DNA of 64,000 nucleotides, taken from NCBI RefSeq assembly GCF_009827335.1, contig NZ_WTYH01000001.1:2331501-2395500 (forward strand), given 5' to 3'. Shown in pieces: positions 19,459 through 29,720 of the stretch. Every line of letters begins with the position of its first letter. Positions within the stretch are counted from its first letter, which is position 1. Source of the stretch: Aurantiacibacter arachoides (GTDB taxonomy: Bacteria > Pseudomonadota > Alphaproteobacteria > Sphingomonadales > Sphingomonadaceae). Under the pieces are notes generated by a model that did not search any database, had not been told where the DNA came from, and worked only from the letters and a program-made list of their open reading frames with translations. A program made the position numbers and the translations under genes.

Positions 19459-21689
19459 TCCGCCGCCTCCAACTCTTCGCCCGCGGGCGGCATATTGTGC
19501 CCGAGCAGGCGTAGCAGGTCCGCCGCCGCTTCGACGACATTGGTGCCGGGGCCGTAGATGCCCTGAACGCCGGCCTTCTGGAGGAAGTCATAGTCCTGCG
19601 CCGGGATGACACCCCCGGCAACCACCTTGATATCGGCGCGGCCTGCATCGCGCAGGTGACCGATCAGTTCGGGGATCAGCGTCTTGTGGCCCGCCGCGAG
19701 TGAGCTGGCACCGACGGCATCGACTTCGTTGTCGAGCGCCATCCTGGCGGTTTCCTCGGGCGTCTGGAACAGCGGGCCGGATAGGACCGCAAAGCCCATG
19801 TCGGCAAAGGCGGATGCGATGACGTTGGCACCGCGATCGTGGCCGTCCTGACCCATCTTGGCGACGAGAATGCGCGGCGCGTGGCCCAGGCGCCGGGCGA
19901 CGGCATGCACGCCTTCCACCACCTGCGCGAAACGCGCATCGCCCGCGTAGGCAGCGGCGTAGACGCCCTTCACCGGGGTCGGCACGGTGTCGTAGCGTCC
20001 GAACACGTCCTCCATCGCGGCGGAGATTTCGCCCAAGGTCGCATCGTGGCGCGCGGCCTCGATGGCGAGGGCAAGGAGGTTAGCCCTCTCCCCTTCAGGG
20101 GGGAGGGTTGGGAGGGGGGAACGCGGATCGGCGGCGTTCCGAGGTCCCCCTCCCCCAACCCCCTCCCCTGAAGGGGCGGGGGCATTCCGAGCGCCTTCGC
20201 GCAGAGCATCCAGCGCCGCCCGACAAGCCGCCTCGTCGCGCCCCGCCCGCACCGCCTCCAGCCGCGCGACCTGGCTGGCGCGCACGGCGTGGTTGTCGAT
20301 GTCGAGCGTGTCGATCGCGGCTTCTTCGGACAGGCGATACTTGTTGACGCCCACGATCACCGTCTCGCCCCGGTCGACGCTTGCCTGCTTGGCGGCCGCC
20401 GCGCTCTCGATGGCGGCCTTGGGCGCGCCGCTGGCGACGTAGCGGGTCATGCCGCCCGCCGCCTCTACCTCTGCCAGCAAATCGCGGGCCTTGTCGGCAA
20501 TCTCGGCGGTCAGCGCCTCGATATAGTAGCTGCCGCCCAGCGGATCGGCGACGTTGGTGATGCCGGTCTCCTCCTGCAGGATCAGCTGCGTGTTCCTCGC
20601 AATGCGGGCGGAGAAATCGGTGGGCAGCGCGATGGCCTCGTCCAGCGCATTGGTGTGCAGCGACTGCGTGCCGCCGAGCACGGCGGACAGCGCCTCCAGC
20701 GTGGTGCGCACGACGTTGTTGTAGGGGTCTTGCTCCTGCAACGAGACGCCAGAAGTCTGGCAATGGGTGCGCAGCATCTTGGACTTGGGGTTCTGCGCGC
20801 CCAGCTCGGTCATCACCTCGTGCCACAGCGTGCGCGCGGCGCGCATCTTGGCGATCTCCATGAAGAAGTTCATGCCGATGCCCCAGAAAAAGCTGAGGCG
20901 CGGGGCAAAGGCATCGATGTCGAGCCCGGTGGCGATGGCGCGCCGGGCGTATTCCTTGCCGTCGGCGATGGTAAAAGCCAGTTCCTGCACCGCCGTCGCC
21001 CCGGCCTCGTGCATGTGATAGCCGCTGATCGAGATCGAGTTGAACTTCGGCATATGCGCCGAGGTGTAGGCGATGATGTCCGACACGATCCGCATCGATG
21101 GCTCGGGCGGATAGATGTAGGTGTTGCGGACCATGAACTCCTTGAGGATGTCGTTCTGGATCGTGCCGCTGAGCTGGTCCTGGCTCACGCCGGCACGCTC
21201 GGCGGCGACGATGTAGAACGCCATCACCGGGATCACCGCGCCGTTCATCGTCATCGAGACGGACATCTCGCCCAGCGGGATCTGGTCGAACAGGATCTCC
21301 ATGTCGCGCACCGTGTCGATGGCGACGCCCGCCTTGCCGACATCGCCCACCACGCGCGGGTGGTCGCTGTCGTAGCCGCGATGGGTGGCAAGATCGAAGG
21401 CGACGCTCAGCCCCTTCTGCCCGCCCGCCAGGTTGCGGCGATAAAAGGCGTTGGATTCCTCGGCGGTGGAGAAACCCGCGTACTGGCGGATCGTCCACGG
21501 GCGGCCGGTGTACATCGAGGCGTAGGGGCCTCGGGTGAACGGCTCGAAGCCGGGCATGGCGGGTTCGGCAGGCGCATCGGCGGCGGTGTAGAGCGGCTGC
21601 ACGGCAATGCCTTCCGGCGTCTGCCAGGTGAGGTCGCGTCCCTTCACTTCCTTCGCGGCGCGGGTGTGCCAGTCGGACTTAGTGCTCAC
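19455..21689 (-). CDS. scpA: Methylmalonyl-CoA mutase, single-chain form, with an internal repeat insertion
   Basis: 744 residues. The N-terminal substrate-binding barrel starts with [10 protein letters not shown] and contains [24 protein letters not shown] segments; the C-terminal cobalamin domain has [16 protein letters not shown], including the DXHXXG lower-ligand motif (His about residue 616). It interconverts methylmalonyl-CoA and succinyl-CoA. Start is GTG at 21689, 11 bases inside the epimerase gene. Between the two domains, at about residues 503-536, a Gly/Pro/Arg-rich stretch is encoded by a repeat pair and is absent from the family as I recall it; the frame is kept. Confidence 0.93.
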   Translation of the reverse strand: MSTKSDWHTRAAKEVKGRDLTWQTPEGIAVQPLYTAADAPAEPAMPGFEPFTRGPYASMYTGRPWTIRQYAGFSTAEESNAFYRRNLAGGQKGLSVAFDLATHRGYDSDHPRVVGDVGKAGVAIDTVRDMEILFDQIPLGEMSVSMTMNGAVIPVMAFYIVAAERAGVSQDQLSGTIQNDILKEFMVRNTYIYPPEPSMRIVSDIIAYTSAHMPKFNSISISGYHMHEAGATAVQELAFTIADGKEYARRAIATGLDIDAFAPRLSFFWGIGMNFFMEIAKMRAARTLWHEVMTELGAQNPKSKMLRTHCQTSGVSLQEQDPYNNVVRTTLEALSAVLGGTQSLHTNALDEAIALPTDFSARIARNTQLILQEETGITNVADPLGGSYYIEALTAEIADKARDLLAEVEAAGGMTRYVASGAPKAAIESAAAAKQASVDRGETVIVGVNKYRLSEEAAIDTLDIDNHAVRASQVARLEAVRAGRDEAACRAALDALREGARNAPAPSGEGVGGGGPRNAADPRSPLPTLPPEGERANLLALAIEAARHDATLGEISAAMEDVFGRYDTVPTPVKGVYAAAYAGDARFAQVVEGVHAVARRLGHAPRILVAKMGQDGHDRGANVIASAFADMGFAVLSGPLFQTPEETARMALDNEVDAVGASSLAAGHKTLIPELIGHLRDAGRADIKVVAGGVIPAQDYDFLQKAGVQGIYGPGTNVVEAAADLLRLLGHNMPPAGEELEAAE
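20084..20182. repeat. Inverted-repeat element inserted in frame in scpA
   Basis: Two arms of about 36 bases, at 20084-20119 and 20144-20182, are near-perfect inverted copies of one another. Each arm begins at its outer end with its own palindrome, CCCCTTCAGGGG or CCCCTGAAGGGG, followed by a G/C-run containing GGGTTGGGAGGG or its complement. The 24-base centre is unrelated. Similar G-rich CTTCAGGGGAGGG repeats are scattered through sphingomonad genomes (recalled). The reading frame of scpA passes through it without a stop, giving an extra 30-odd residues in the interdomain linker. Confidence 0.8.
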
Positions 21690-22119
21690 GCGGCGTCTCC
21701 ATGATCTCGGTCAACTGGCCCATCATGTCCTTGGGGTGCAGGAAGAAGATCGGCGTCCCGTGCGCGCCCACGCGGGTGGGGCCGAGGATGCGCTTGCCCA
21801 GCCCCTCGAACCACGCGCGCGCCTCGGCAATGTCGGTGACCTCGTAGCAGACATGGTGCTGACCCCCGGCGGGGTTCTTCGCGAGGAAGCCGCGGATCGG
21901 CGAATCTTCGCCCAAAGGCTCGATCAACTCGATCTGCGTGCCCTTGCCGACCTCGCCAACCGCGTCGGGCGTATCGACGAAGCACACCTTTACCCCTTGC
22001 GCGGGCAGGTCGAACGGCTGGGTCACTTGCTCTGCACCCATCGTCTCGCGGTAATAGGCAACGCTGTCCGCGATGGAACGCGTCGCGACGCCGATGTGGT
22101 TTAGGCGGCCGAGTTTCAT
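21679..22119 (-). CDS. mce: Methylmalonyl-CoA epimerase
   Basis: 146 residues, two vicinal-oxygen-chelate repeats. Metal ligands are visible as His in LNHIGVA (about 8), His in QHHVCYEV (about 88) and Glu in QLTEIME near the end. It converts (S)- to (R)-methylmalonyl-CoA, linking PccAB to ScpA. Its ATG overlaps the stop of the DUF488 gene (ATGA) and its 3' end overlaps scpA by 11 bases. Confidence 0.93.
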   Translation of the reverse strand: MKLGRLNHIGVATRSIADSVAYYRETMGAEQVTQPFDLPAQGVKVCFVDTPDAVGEVGKGTQIELIEPLGEDSPIRGFLAKNPAGGQHHVCYEVTDIAEARAWFEGLGKRILGPTRVGAHGTPIFFLHPKDMMGQLTEIMETPREH

Positions 22120-22619
22120 TCTGCTTCTCTCTTTTCCCTTTTCAGCGACCCAGCCTTCGCCTCGCTCAGGACATCAGGCAACAGGTCCACGCTCGAGAAA
22201 TCTGCGAGCAAATCGGCGATGAGCAGCGAACGGTGACACTTCTCGGCCTCGCGGCAATAGCACAGCAGACAAGTGCGTTTCTCCAGTGCCAGAGCGCGCA
22301 ACTCCGCCATCTGCGCCATTGCTTCCGGTAGCTCCAGCTGACCCGCATAGATACGGCGCAGCGTGTCACGGTCGCCTTTCCTGGCCGCCTCGCGTCCATC
22401 GGGCGGGGTGCCGACATGGCGGAAGTGACGGTATTCGATACCGATCTCCTCCACCGCACCAGCAAGGGCAGTCTTCGAAAAACCCGGTTTGCGCGATAAT
22501 GGTAGGGCCCGCACGTCGGCCAAAACTTCTACTTGCGCTTCGCACAGCGCCGCCAGCATCGCGGGGTGTGTCGTCTCCTGGTAACCGATAGTGTAGATGA
22601 GAGGCATGATCGCGGTCAT
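22116..22619 (-). CDS. DUF488 family protein
   Basis: 167 residues. Typical DUF488 features: YTIGYQETTHPAMLAAL at the start, DVRALPLSRKPGF, and the conserved cysteine region LLCYCREAEKCHRSLLIADL near residue 120. The family has no settled function. It sits between pccB and the epimerase gene in the propionate operon, 9 bases after pccB and overlapping the epimerase start, so it is co-transcribed but its link to the pathway is unclear. Confidence 0.85.
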   Translation of the reverse strand: MTAIMPLIYTIGYQETTHPAMLAALCEAQVEVLADVRALPLSRKPGFSKTALAGAVEEIGIEYRHFRHVGTPPDGREAARKGDRDTLRRIYAGQLELPEAMAQMAELRALALEKRTCLLCYCREAEKCHRSLLIADLLADFSSVDLLPDVLSEAKAGSLKREKREAE

Positions 22620-22628
22620 CCGAGGCTT

Positions 22629-24161
22629 CTAGAGCGGCAGATTATCATGCTTCTTCCACGGGTTCTCTAGGCTCTTGTTCGCCAGCTTCCGCAGCCCCAG
22701 CGCAATCCGTCGCCGCGTCGAGTGCGGGTAGATCACCTCGTCGATATAGCCGCGTGAGGCCGCCACGAACGGGTTCGCGAAGCGGTCTTCGTATTCCTTC
22801 GTCTTCTCGGCGATCTTGTCCGGATCGTCGCGATCCTGGCGGAAGATGATCTCCACCGCGCCCTTTGCCCCCATCACCGCGATCTCGGCGGTGGGCCAGG
22901 CGTAGTTGAGGTCGCCGCGCAGGTGCTTGGATGCCATCACGTCATACGCGCCGCCGTAGGCCTTGCGGGTGATGACGGTGATCTTGGGCACTGTTGCCTC
23001 GGCATAGGCGAACAGCAGTTTGGCGCCGTGCTTGATGATGCCGCCCAGTTCCTGCGCCGTGCCGGGAAGGAAGCCGGGGACGTCCACGAAAGTGACGATG
23101 GGGATGGAGAACGCATCGCAGAAGCGCACGAAGCGCGCCGCCTTGCGGCTGGCGTTGATGTCGAGCACGCCGGCCAGCACCATCGGCTGGTTGGCGACGA
23201 AGCCCACGGGCCGCCCCTCCACGCGGCCGAAGCCGGTGATGATATTCGCGCCATAGGCGGGCTGGATTTCGAAGAAGGTGCCCTCGTCCACCACCTTCCG
23301 GATCAGCTCGTGCATGTCGTAGGGCTGGTTGGCGTTGGCGGGGATCAGGGTGTCGAGGCTGTCCTCCACGCGGTCCCACGGGTCCTCTGTGGGCAACACC
23401 GGAAGGTCGGACTGGTTGGACGAGGGCAGGAAACCCATCAACTCGCGCGCGGCGAGCAGCGCCTCGATATCGTTCTCCAGCGCCAGGTCGGCGACGCTGG
23501 TCTTGGTCGTATGCGTGATCGCGCCGCCCAGTTCCTCCTGCGTCACGACCTCGTTGGTGACGGTCTTGACCACCTCGGGCCCGGTCACGAACATGTAGCT
23601 TGAATCCTTCACCATGAAGATGAAGTCCGTCATCGCCGGCGAATAGACCGCTCCGCCCGCGCAGGGGCCCATGATAAGGCTGAGCTGCGGGATGACGCCG
23701 CTGGCGAGCACGTTCTGCTGGAACACCTCGGCATAGCCGCCGAGCGACGCCACGCCCTCCTGTATGCGCGCGCCGCCGGAATCGTTGAGGCCGATCACCG
23801 GCGCGCCGGCTTTCAGGGCCATGTCCATGACCTTGAGGATCTTTTCCGCGTGGCGCTTGCTGAGCGAGCCGCCGAACACGGTGAAGTCCTGGCTGAACAC
23901 ATAAACCAGCCGCCCGTCGATCGTGCCGCTGCCGGTAACCACGCCGTCGCCGGGGATTTTCTGCTCGGCCATGCCGAAATCGGCACAGTCGTGTTCGACG
24001 TAGGCATCCAGTTCCTCGAAGCTGCCTTCGTCGAGCAGCACCTCGAGCCGTTCGCGCGCGGTCAGTTTGCCCTTGGCGTGCTGCGCGTCGATGCGCTTCT
24101 GGCCGCCGCCCATGCGGGCAGCCGCGCGGCGGCGTTCGAGTTCGGCGATATTGGCGGACAT
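22629..24161 (-). CDS. pccB: Propionyl-CoA carboxylase beta subunit
   Basis: 510 residues, full length for acyl-CoA carboxylase carboxyltransferases. Recognisable parts are [20 protein letters not shown] near the start, the first oxyanion region [20 protein letters not shown] and the second region [20 protein letters not shown] near residue 370. It transfers the carboxyl group from biotin on PccA to propionyl-CoA. Second gene of the minus-strand operon, 30 bases after mmsA. Confidence 0.94.
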   Translation of the reverse strand: MSANIAELERRRAAARMGGGQKRIDAQHAKGKLTARERLEVLLDEGSFEELDAYVEHDCADFGMAEQKIPGDGVVTGSGTIDGRLVYVFSQDFTVFGGSLSKRHAEKILKVMDMALKAGAPVIGLNDSGGARIQEGVASLGGYAEVFQQNVLASGVIPQLSLIMGPCAGGAVYSPAMTDFIFMVKDSSYMFVTGPEVVKTVTNEVVTQEELGGAITHTTKTSVADLALENDIEALLAARELMGFLPSSNQSDLPVLPTEDPWDRVEDSLDTLIPANANQPYDMHELIRKVVDEGTFFEIQPAYGANIITGFGRVEGRPVGFVANQPMVLAGVLDINASRKAARFVRFCDAFSIPIVTFVDVPGFLPGTAQELGGIIKHGAKLLFAYAEATVPKITVITRKAYGGAYDVMASKHLRGDLNYAWPTAEIAVMGAKGAVEIIFRQDRDDPDKIAEKTKEYEDRFANPFVAASRGYIDEVIYPHSTRRRIALGLRKLANKSLENPWKKHDNLPL

Positions 24162-24191
24162 CGGCTTTTCCTGTCAGGTGTTCGCGGTGGA

Positions 24192-25691
24192 TCAGCCCAT
24201 CGTCGGGATGACGAAGGCGTTGCTGCCATCGCCGCCCCCGTCGGGCCAGCGCTGGGTGACCTTTTTGGCCTTGGTCCAGAACCGCAGCCCTTCCATGCCG
24301 TACTGGTCGATATCGCCAAAGCCCGAACGCTTCCAGCCGCCAAAGCTGTGATAGCTGACAGGCACCGGGATCGGCACGTTGATGCCGACCATGCCCACGT
24401 TCACCCGCGCGGCGAATTCGCGCGCGGCGTGGCCGTTGCGGGTGAAGATGGCGACGCCGTTACCGTACTGGTGCTCGCTGGGCAGGCGCACCGCTTCCTC
24501 GAAATCCCGGGCGCGCACGATCTGCAGGACGGGGCCGAAGATTTCTTCCTTGTAGCTGTCCATGTCGGGGGTGACACGGTCGAGCAGGGTCGGGCCGACA
24601 AAGAAGCCCTTCTCGTGCCCCTGCAGGCTGAATCCGCGCCCGTCGATCACGACCTCGGCGCCCTCCTTCTCGGCCGTATCGATCCAGCCTTCGATGCGGG
24701 CCTTGTGCTCGGGCGTCACGACAGGGCCGTAATGCGCGTCCTTGTCGGTGGACACACCCACGCGCAGGGCGTTGATCGCGGGGATCAGCTTTTCGCGCAA
24801 GGCATCGGCGGTAGCCTCGCCCACCGGCACCACCACGGGCAGCGCCATGCAGCGTTCGCCGGCGGAACCGAAGGCTGCCCCGGCAAGATCGTTCACCACC
24901 ATGTCGAGATCGGCATCGGGCATCACGATGCCGTGGTTCTTGGCCCCGCCGAAGGCCTGCACCCGCTTGCCGTTCGCCGCGCCGCGTTCGTAGATGTATT
25001 GCGCGATGTCGCTGCTGCCGACGAAGCTGATCGCGGCGATGTCACGGTGATCGAGGATCGCGTCGACCATCGCCTTGTCGCCGTGGACGACCTGCAGCAG
25101 CCCCTCGGGCGCGCCTGCCTCCAGGAACAGTTCGGCCAGCCGCATCGGAACGCTGGGATCGCGCTCGCTGGGTTTCAGGAGGAAGGCGTTGCCCGCGGCG
25201 ATCGCCATGCCGAACATCCACATCGGGATCATGGCGGGGAAGTTGAACGGGGTGATGCCTGCGCCGATGCCGAGCGGCTGGCGCATGGAATAGACGTCGA
25301 TCCCCGGCCCTGCGCCGTGGGTGTATTCGCCCTTCAGCGACTGCGGGATGCCGCAGGCATATTCGATCACCTCAAGCCCGCGCTGCACGTCGCCGTGCGC
25401 GTCGTCCACCACCTTGCCGTGCTCGCTCGCCAGCAGTTCGGCCAGCGCCTGCTTCTCGTTCTCGACCAGCCGCTTGAATTCGAACATCACGCGGGCGCGG
25501 CGCTGGGGATTGGTGGCGGCCCATTCGGGCTGCACCTTTTTCGCGTTTGCGACCGCGGCTTGCAGCACCGCCGCATCGCCCAACGCGACCTCCGCCTGCA
25601 CCTCCCCCGTGGACGGGTTCCAGATCCTGTGGGTGCGCCCGGAAAAGTCGCTGCCGCCATGGCCGGGGATGAGATGGTCGATCTGTCGCAT
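24192..25691 (-). CDS. mmsA: CoA-acylating methylmalonate-semialdehyde dehydrogenase
   Basis: 499 residues. The aldehyde-dehydrogenase fold shows ITPFNFPAMIPMWMFGMAIA, FVGSSDIAQYIYERGA and the nucleophile Cys in SAGERCMALPVV (about residue 283), the MmsA-type variant of the active-site motif. It converts methylmalonate semialdehyde to propionyl-CoA in valine and thymine breakdown, feeding PccAB. It is the first gene of the minus-strand operon; the promoter should lie in 25692-25883. Confidence 0.94.
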   Translation of the reverse strand: MRQIDHLIPGHGGSDFSGRTHRIWNPSTGEVQAEVALGDAAVLQAAVANAKKVQPEWAATNPQRRARVMFEFKRLVENEKQALAELLASEHGKVVDDAHGDVQRGLEVIEYACGIPQSLKGEYTHGAGPGIDVYSMRQPLGIGAGITPFNFPAMIPMWMFGMAIAAGNAFLLKPSERDPSVPMRLAELFLEAGAPEGLLQVVHGDKAMVDAILDHRDIAAISFVGSSDIAQYIYERGAANGKRVQAFGGAKNHGIVMPDADLDMVVNDLAGAAFGSAGERCMALPVVVPVGEATADALREKLIPAINALRVGVSTDKDAHYGPVVTPEHKARIEGWIDTAEKEGAEVVIDGRGFSLQGHEKGFFVGPTLLDRVTPDMDSYKEEIFGPVLQIVRARDFEEAVRLPSEHQYGNGVAIFTRNGHAAREFAARVNVGMVGINVPIPVPVSYHSFGGWKRSGFGDIDQYGMEGLRFWTKAKKVTQRWPDGGGDGSNAFVIPTMG

Positions 25692-25883
25692 GGGGCAAAA
25701 ATCCGTTGCAGGTGAAACTTCTTATGGTGCCTATCGGCTCTGACAGCTATGCGCAAGAAACCCTCTTCGTTCCGGGCGAAGCATCGTGCGCCAGCGCGCC
25801 ACCGAACTGACTGCGGGGATTTACGCCCCGTTAACCATCTTCGGTCTACCCCCGGTTACCTCGACGCTGAGCCGGATCGATAC

Positions 25884-26252
25884 ATGCACACCATTCTTGT
25901 CGCCGACGATGAACCGCTCATGCGCGAGTTGCTCGAATTTCGCCTGGCGCAGCGCGACTACCGGCCGGTGACCGCCGCCGACGGGCGGGAGGCGCTCGCC
26001 CGGCTGGAAGACAGCGCGCCCGATGCCGTGGTGCTCGACGCCATGATGCCGGTGCACGACGGGTTCGAGGTGCTGCGACGGATGCGCGCCTCACCGGAAC
26101 ACGCCGCCACGCCCGTGATCATGCTGACCGCGCGGCGCGGCGAGAGCGATATCGTCGGCGCGCTGGAGCTGGGCGCCAACGATTACCTCGTCAAACCCTT
26201 CATGCCCGAAGAACTGATGGCCCGCCTCGCCCGGCTGCTGAAGGCAGGATGA
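25884..26252 (+). CDS. Single-domain response regulator of the polysaccharide-like operon
   Basis: 122 residues, receiver domain only. The acidic pocket is ADDEPLMRE, the phosphorylation site is Asp in VVLDAMMPVHDGFE (about 53), and Thr in MLTARRGE and Lys in YLVKPFMPEE are in place. No output domain, so it must act by protein contact. Start is the ATG at 25884. Its stop overlaps the start of the YaiO gene, so it is the first gene of a four-gene coupled unit. Confidence 0.9.
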   Translation: MHTILVADDEPLMRELLEFRLAQRDYRPVTAADGREALARLEDSAPDAVVLDAMMPVHDGFEVLRRMRASPEHAATPVIMLTARRGESDIVGALELGANDYLVKPFMPEELMARLARLLKAG

Positions 26253-27253
26253 TGCGCGCGATTCTCCTGCTGGCGTGCAGCGCCGCCCTTGCCCTGCCCG
26301 GCGCGGCGATCGCGCAGGCGAACGATTACGAACAGGCGGTGGAATTGCGGCGCACCGATCCCGCAGCGGCTGCCGCGCTGCTGGAACGCTGGCTGGATGC
26401 CCATCCCGGCGATACCGACGCGCTGGTACAATACGGATATGCCCTGCTGACCCTCGGGCAGCTTGCCGAGGCCGAACAGGCCTTTGCCGCGGCGCTGGCC
26501 ATTGCGCCCGGCTACACCGATGCAAGCGAGGGGATCGCGCTGATCGCCGCGCGTCGTGCCGACAGGCAGGAAACGCGGCGCGGCTTCGCCCTTGTCGAAG
26601 GGGCGTTGAGTGATCTTGGCTCTGGCCAACGCGACTGGCACGAACTGGGCGCCGTGATCGGTGCGCCGGTCGGCCTTTTGGGCACACTCGAGGGCCAGGT
26701 GCGCTGGTTCGATCGCTTCGGCGCCGAGGACGTGGAACTGGGCGCGCTATATACCCACAAGGCGGGCGAGAACCTGTGGTTGCGCGCGGGCGCATCGGCC
26801 ACGCCCTCTGCCGATTTTCGCCCCGAGATCGGCCTTGCCGCCGGACTCGACTATCGCCTGGCGCCGTCCAGCGTGGCGACGCTCGATGTCTCGTGGCAGC
26901 GCTTTCCCGCGCAGGACGTGGTCTCGCTTCGTCCCGGGTTCACGCAGTATTTCGGCGGCGGACGCTATGCGCTCGGCGTGTTCGGGCGCGCGGTTTTCGT
27001 CGACGGTGACGCGTTGGTCGGCGGCTCTGTGCGGGCCGACTGGCTTCCTGCCGATCGCACGCGCGCCTTTGTCGGTGTCGCATCCGGACCGGAGACCGAC
27101 CTTGGCGAGGTGCGCGACACGACCAGCCTCTACGGCGGAGGGGAGGTCCCCCTGTCTGCCACCGTTTCGCTGCTCGGCAGCCTGTCGCGCGAATGGCGCG
27201 CGACGGGCGCCGATCGCACCGAGGCGCGCCTCGGCGTGAAGCTGGCGTTTTGA
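26249..27253 (+). CDS. YaiO-type TPR/outer-membrane beta-barrel protein
   Basis: 334 residues. A signal peptide (about 1-23) precedes TPR-like helices (about 25-100: DPAAAAALLERWLDAHPGDT, YALLTLGQLAEAEQAF). A C-terminal beta-barrel of alternating strands ends in the typical aromatic residue (VKLAF), as in YaiO outer-membrane proteins. The TPR-barrel design recalls the export part of polysaccharide synthases such as PgaA/BcsC, but it is much shorter. Overlaps its neighbours at both ends (ATGATG region upstream, TTGA downstream). Confidence 0.8.
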   Translation: MMRAILLLACSAALALPGAAIAQANDYEQAVELRRTDPAAAAALLERWLDAHPGDTDALVQYGYALLTLGQLAEAEQAFAAALAIAPGYTDASEGIALIAARRADRQETRRGFALVEGALSDLGSGQRDWHELGAVIGAPVGLLGTLEGQVRWFDRFGAEDVELGALYTHKAGENLWLRAGASATPSADFRPEIGLAAGLDYRLAPSSVATLDVSWQRFPAQDVVSLRPGFTQYFGGGRYALGVFGRAVFVDGDALVGGSVRADWLPADRTRAFVGVASGPETDLGEVRDTTSLYGGGEVPLSATVSLLGSLSREWRATGADRTEARLGVKLAF

Positions 27254-28278
27254 CCACGCTCACCAACCTGTGGCTGGTATCGCTGGCCCTGTGCATGATT
27301 ACCGCGATCGCGCTGCTCGTGCTGATCGGCGCGCGCAGCGTCACCGCACGGTTCGGCACCCGCGAGGAAGCGGCCAGGCGGGCACTGTTGCCCCGGATGC
27401 TCGACGGCGATCCTGCCCTTCTTACGCAATTGCAGGGGCTGGACCTGCGGGTTGCCTGCAACCTCACCGTCGAACTGGCGGAGATGACCCGCGGATCCGA
27501 ACGCGAGGCGCTGCTGGCGCGCGCGACCGCATTGGGGGTGCCCGGCCTGCTGATGCGGCGGCTGCGGGCCCGATCGGCGCAGACGCGGCTTTCCGCGGCC
27601 GAAGCCATCGCCATGTTCGATCAATGCCACGACGAGGCGCACAGCGCTCTGGACGATCGCAACGCCGACGTTCGTCTCGGCGCCGCCCTTGCGCTGGCGC
27701 AGCGCGGCGAGGCGCCCGATCCGCTGACCGTGGTGCGCAAGCTCAAGGTCGGGCAGGAGGAACATTCCTTGCTGCTGGTATCGCTGATGAAGGATCTGGC
27801 CACGACCAATTCCGAAGCGGTCGCCGGGCTGTTGTTCGAACAGGGTCTTTCGTCGGAAACCAAGGTCGCGGCCATGGACGCGCTGGCCGATCTGGGCGGC
27901 GAATATGCGCCCTTGCTCGCCTACATGGCGCGCAGCGCGGAAGACGAGCCGGAACTGCAACCACGCATCTACCGCGCGCTTGGCCGCACCGGCCACCCGG
28001 CAGGGGCGGAAGCGATCCTCCACGGGCTGCAGAGCGACGACTGGACCGTGCGCTCCTCCGCCGCGGAATCGGCGGGCAAGTCCCGTCTGGCGCAGGCCGC
28101 CGGGCGACTGGGCGAAATGCTCGCCGATCCGCACTACTGGGTGCGCTACCGCGCCAGCGAGGCGCTGCTGCGCCTCGGCCCCCGCGGCATCAACACCCTG
28201 CGTGACGTAAGCCGGGGCGAGGACGAGGGCGCGCGCGATGTCGCCACCAAGATGCTGTCCGAGGGGCGTGCCGCTTGA
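27250..28278 (+). CDS. HEAT-repeat protein with N-terminal membrane anchor
   Basis: 342 residues from a TTG that overlaps the YaiO stop (TTGA); the open frame extends to 27193 but that part lies inside yaiO. One N-terminal membrane helix (about 6-27) is followed by helical repeats with HEAT/PBS-like units such as DRNADVRLGAALALAQRG and DPHYWVRYRASEALLRLG. It probably serves as a scaffold for partner proteins in the inner membrane. Its stop overlaps the glycosyltransferase start (TTGA). Confidence 0.8.
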   Translation: MTTLTNLWLVSLALCMITAIALLVLIGARSVTARFGTREEAARRALLPRMLDGDPALLTQLQGLDLRVACNLTVELAEMTRGSEREALLARATALGVPGLLMRRLRARSAQTRLSAAEAIAMFDQCHDEAHSALDDRNADVRLGAALALAQRGEAPDPLTVVRKLKVGQEEHSLLLVSLMKDLATTNSEAVAGLLFEQGLSSETKVAAMDALADLGGEYAPLLAYMARSAEDEPELQPRIYRALGRTGHPAGAEAILHGLQSDDWTVRSSAAESAGKSRLAQAAGRLGEMLADPHYWVRYRASEALLRLGPRGINTLRDVSRGEDEGARDVATKMLSEGRAA

Positions 28279-29708
28279 CCTGGCTGGCGCTTTCAGACCC
28301 GCAGGCCTGGATGGTCGCGTCGGCAGAGGCGATCGCCTCGGTCGTGATCGTCACGGGGCTGTTGCAGGTCACGTTCTATTTCGTGCTGCTGCTCTACGCC
28401 GGTGTCGCGCTTGGCACCCGCCCGCCGGTGCCGCGCAGCGCCACGTTGTGGCGGCGCTATTCTGAGCAGGCCCCGGCCATCTCGGTGCTGGCACCGGCCT
28501 ATAACGAGGAGCTTTCCATCGTGGAAAGCACCCGCAGCCTGCTGGCGTTGCAGTATCCCGATTTCGAGGTGATCGTCATCAACGACGGATCGAAGGACGG
28601 CACGCTGGCGCGCATGATCGCCGAATTCGGACTGGAGCAGGTCGACCGCTTCGTCGACACCGGCGTGGCCCACGCCCCCATCCGCGGGTTCTACGCCAGC
28701 CCCCGCCTGCCGCGCCTGCTGGTGGTGGACAAGGAAAACGGCGGCAAGGCGGATGCCCTCAACGCCGGTATCAACTGCAGCCGCACCGCACTGTTCTGCG
28801 CCATCGACGCCGATTCCATCCTGGAAAGCGACGCTCTGCTGCGCGTGGTGCGCCCCTTCATCGATCAGCCGCACCTGACCATCGCGGCGGGCGGCACGAT
28901 ACGCATCGCCAACGGCTGCAAGGTGGATTCGGGCCGGATCACCGACATCCGCCTGCCGCGCAATTTCCTCGCGCTGGTGCAGATCGTGGAATATCTGCGC
29001 GCCTTCCTGATGGCCCGCGTGGGCCTCAGCAAGATGCAGGCGCTCACCGTCATCTCGGGCGCGTTCGGACTGTTCCGGCGGCGGCAAGTGGTCGAGGTGG
29101 GTGGCTACAGCCACGGCACCGTGGGCGAGGACATGGAGCTCGTCATCAAGCTGCACAAGCTGATGCGCGAGGCGAAGCGGGACTATCGCATCGACTTCAT
29201 CGCAGAGCCGGTGTGCTGGACCGAATGCCCCGACAGCCTGGCCGTGCTCGGCCGCCAGCGCGCCCGCTGGCAGCGCGGCGCGCTCGAATGTTTCGTTAAG
29301 CACAAGGGCATGCTGTTCAACCCGCGCTACGGCCGCATCGGCATGATCGGCTTCGGCCACATCCTGCTGGTCGACGTGCTCGGCCCGTTGCTTGAGGTTC
29401 TGGGTTACATCCTCGTCCCGCTGCTGTGGGCGCTGGGCCTGCTGGCGCTGCCGTGGCTGCTGGCGTTCCTGACGGTCACCTTTACCCTCGGCATCTTCTT
29501 GTCGATGGCAACGCTGGTGCTCGAGGAAATCCAGCTGCGCCGCTTCCCCAAGGCGCGCGAGCTGGCCGTCCTGGCCGGCATCGCAGTGGTCGAGAACTTC
29601 GGCTACCGGCAGCTGTCCAATATCTGGCGGTTGCAGGGCTGGTGGCAGTTCGTGCGCAAACAGCAGAGCTGGGGCACGATGGTGCGCAAGGGCTTTTCAG
29701 CGAGCTGA
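28275..29708 (+). CDS. GT2 family processive glycosyltransferase (PgaC-like)
   Basis: 477 residues. An N-terminal membrane segment (about 14-45) precedes the GT-A domain with INDGSKDGT, the metal-binding AIDADSIL, the catalytic-base region TVGEDMEL and QRARWQRG (the QXXRW motif of processive synthases). Three or more C-terminal helices (about 355-425) would form the channel. It resembles poly-N-acetylglucosamine and hyaluronan-type synthases; the sugar cannot be told from sequence. Start is TTG at 28275 coupled to the HEAT gene. No deacetylase or PgaA-like partner is present. Confidence 0.85.
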   Translation: MTWLALSDPQAWMVASAEAIASVVIVTGLLQVTFYFVLLLYAGVALGTRPPVPRSATLWRRYSEQAPAISVLAPAYNEELSIVESTRSLLALQYPDFEVIVINDGSKDGTLARMIAEFGLEQVDRFVDTGVAHAPIRGFYASPRLPRLLVVDKENGGKADALNAGINCSRTALFCAIDADSILESDALLRVVRPFIDQPHLTIAAGGTIRIANGCKVDSGRITDIRLPRNFLALVQIVEYLRAFLMARVGLSKMQALTVISGAFGLFRRRQVVEVGGYSHGTVGEDMELVIKLHKLMREAKRDYRIDFIAEPVCWTECPDSLAVLGRQRARWQRGALECFVKHKGMLFNPRYGRIGMIGFGHILLVDVLGPLLEVLGYILVPLLWALGLLALPWLLAFLTVTFTLGIFLSMATLVLEEIQLRRFPKARELAVLAGIAVVENFGYRQLSNIWRLQGWWQFVRKQQSWGTMVRKGFSAS

Positions 29709-29720
29709 CGACCTGCGCGT

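Noticed and set aside
20289..21704. 471-codon frame opposite scpA
   Set aside because: Antisense shadow; no domain and the sense gene is complete.
23850..25715. 621-codon frame opposite pccB and mmsA
   Set aside because: It crosses two real genes on the other strand and has shadow-type composition.
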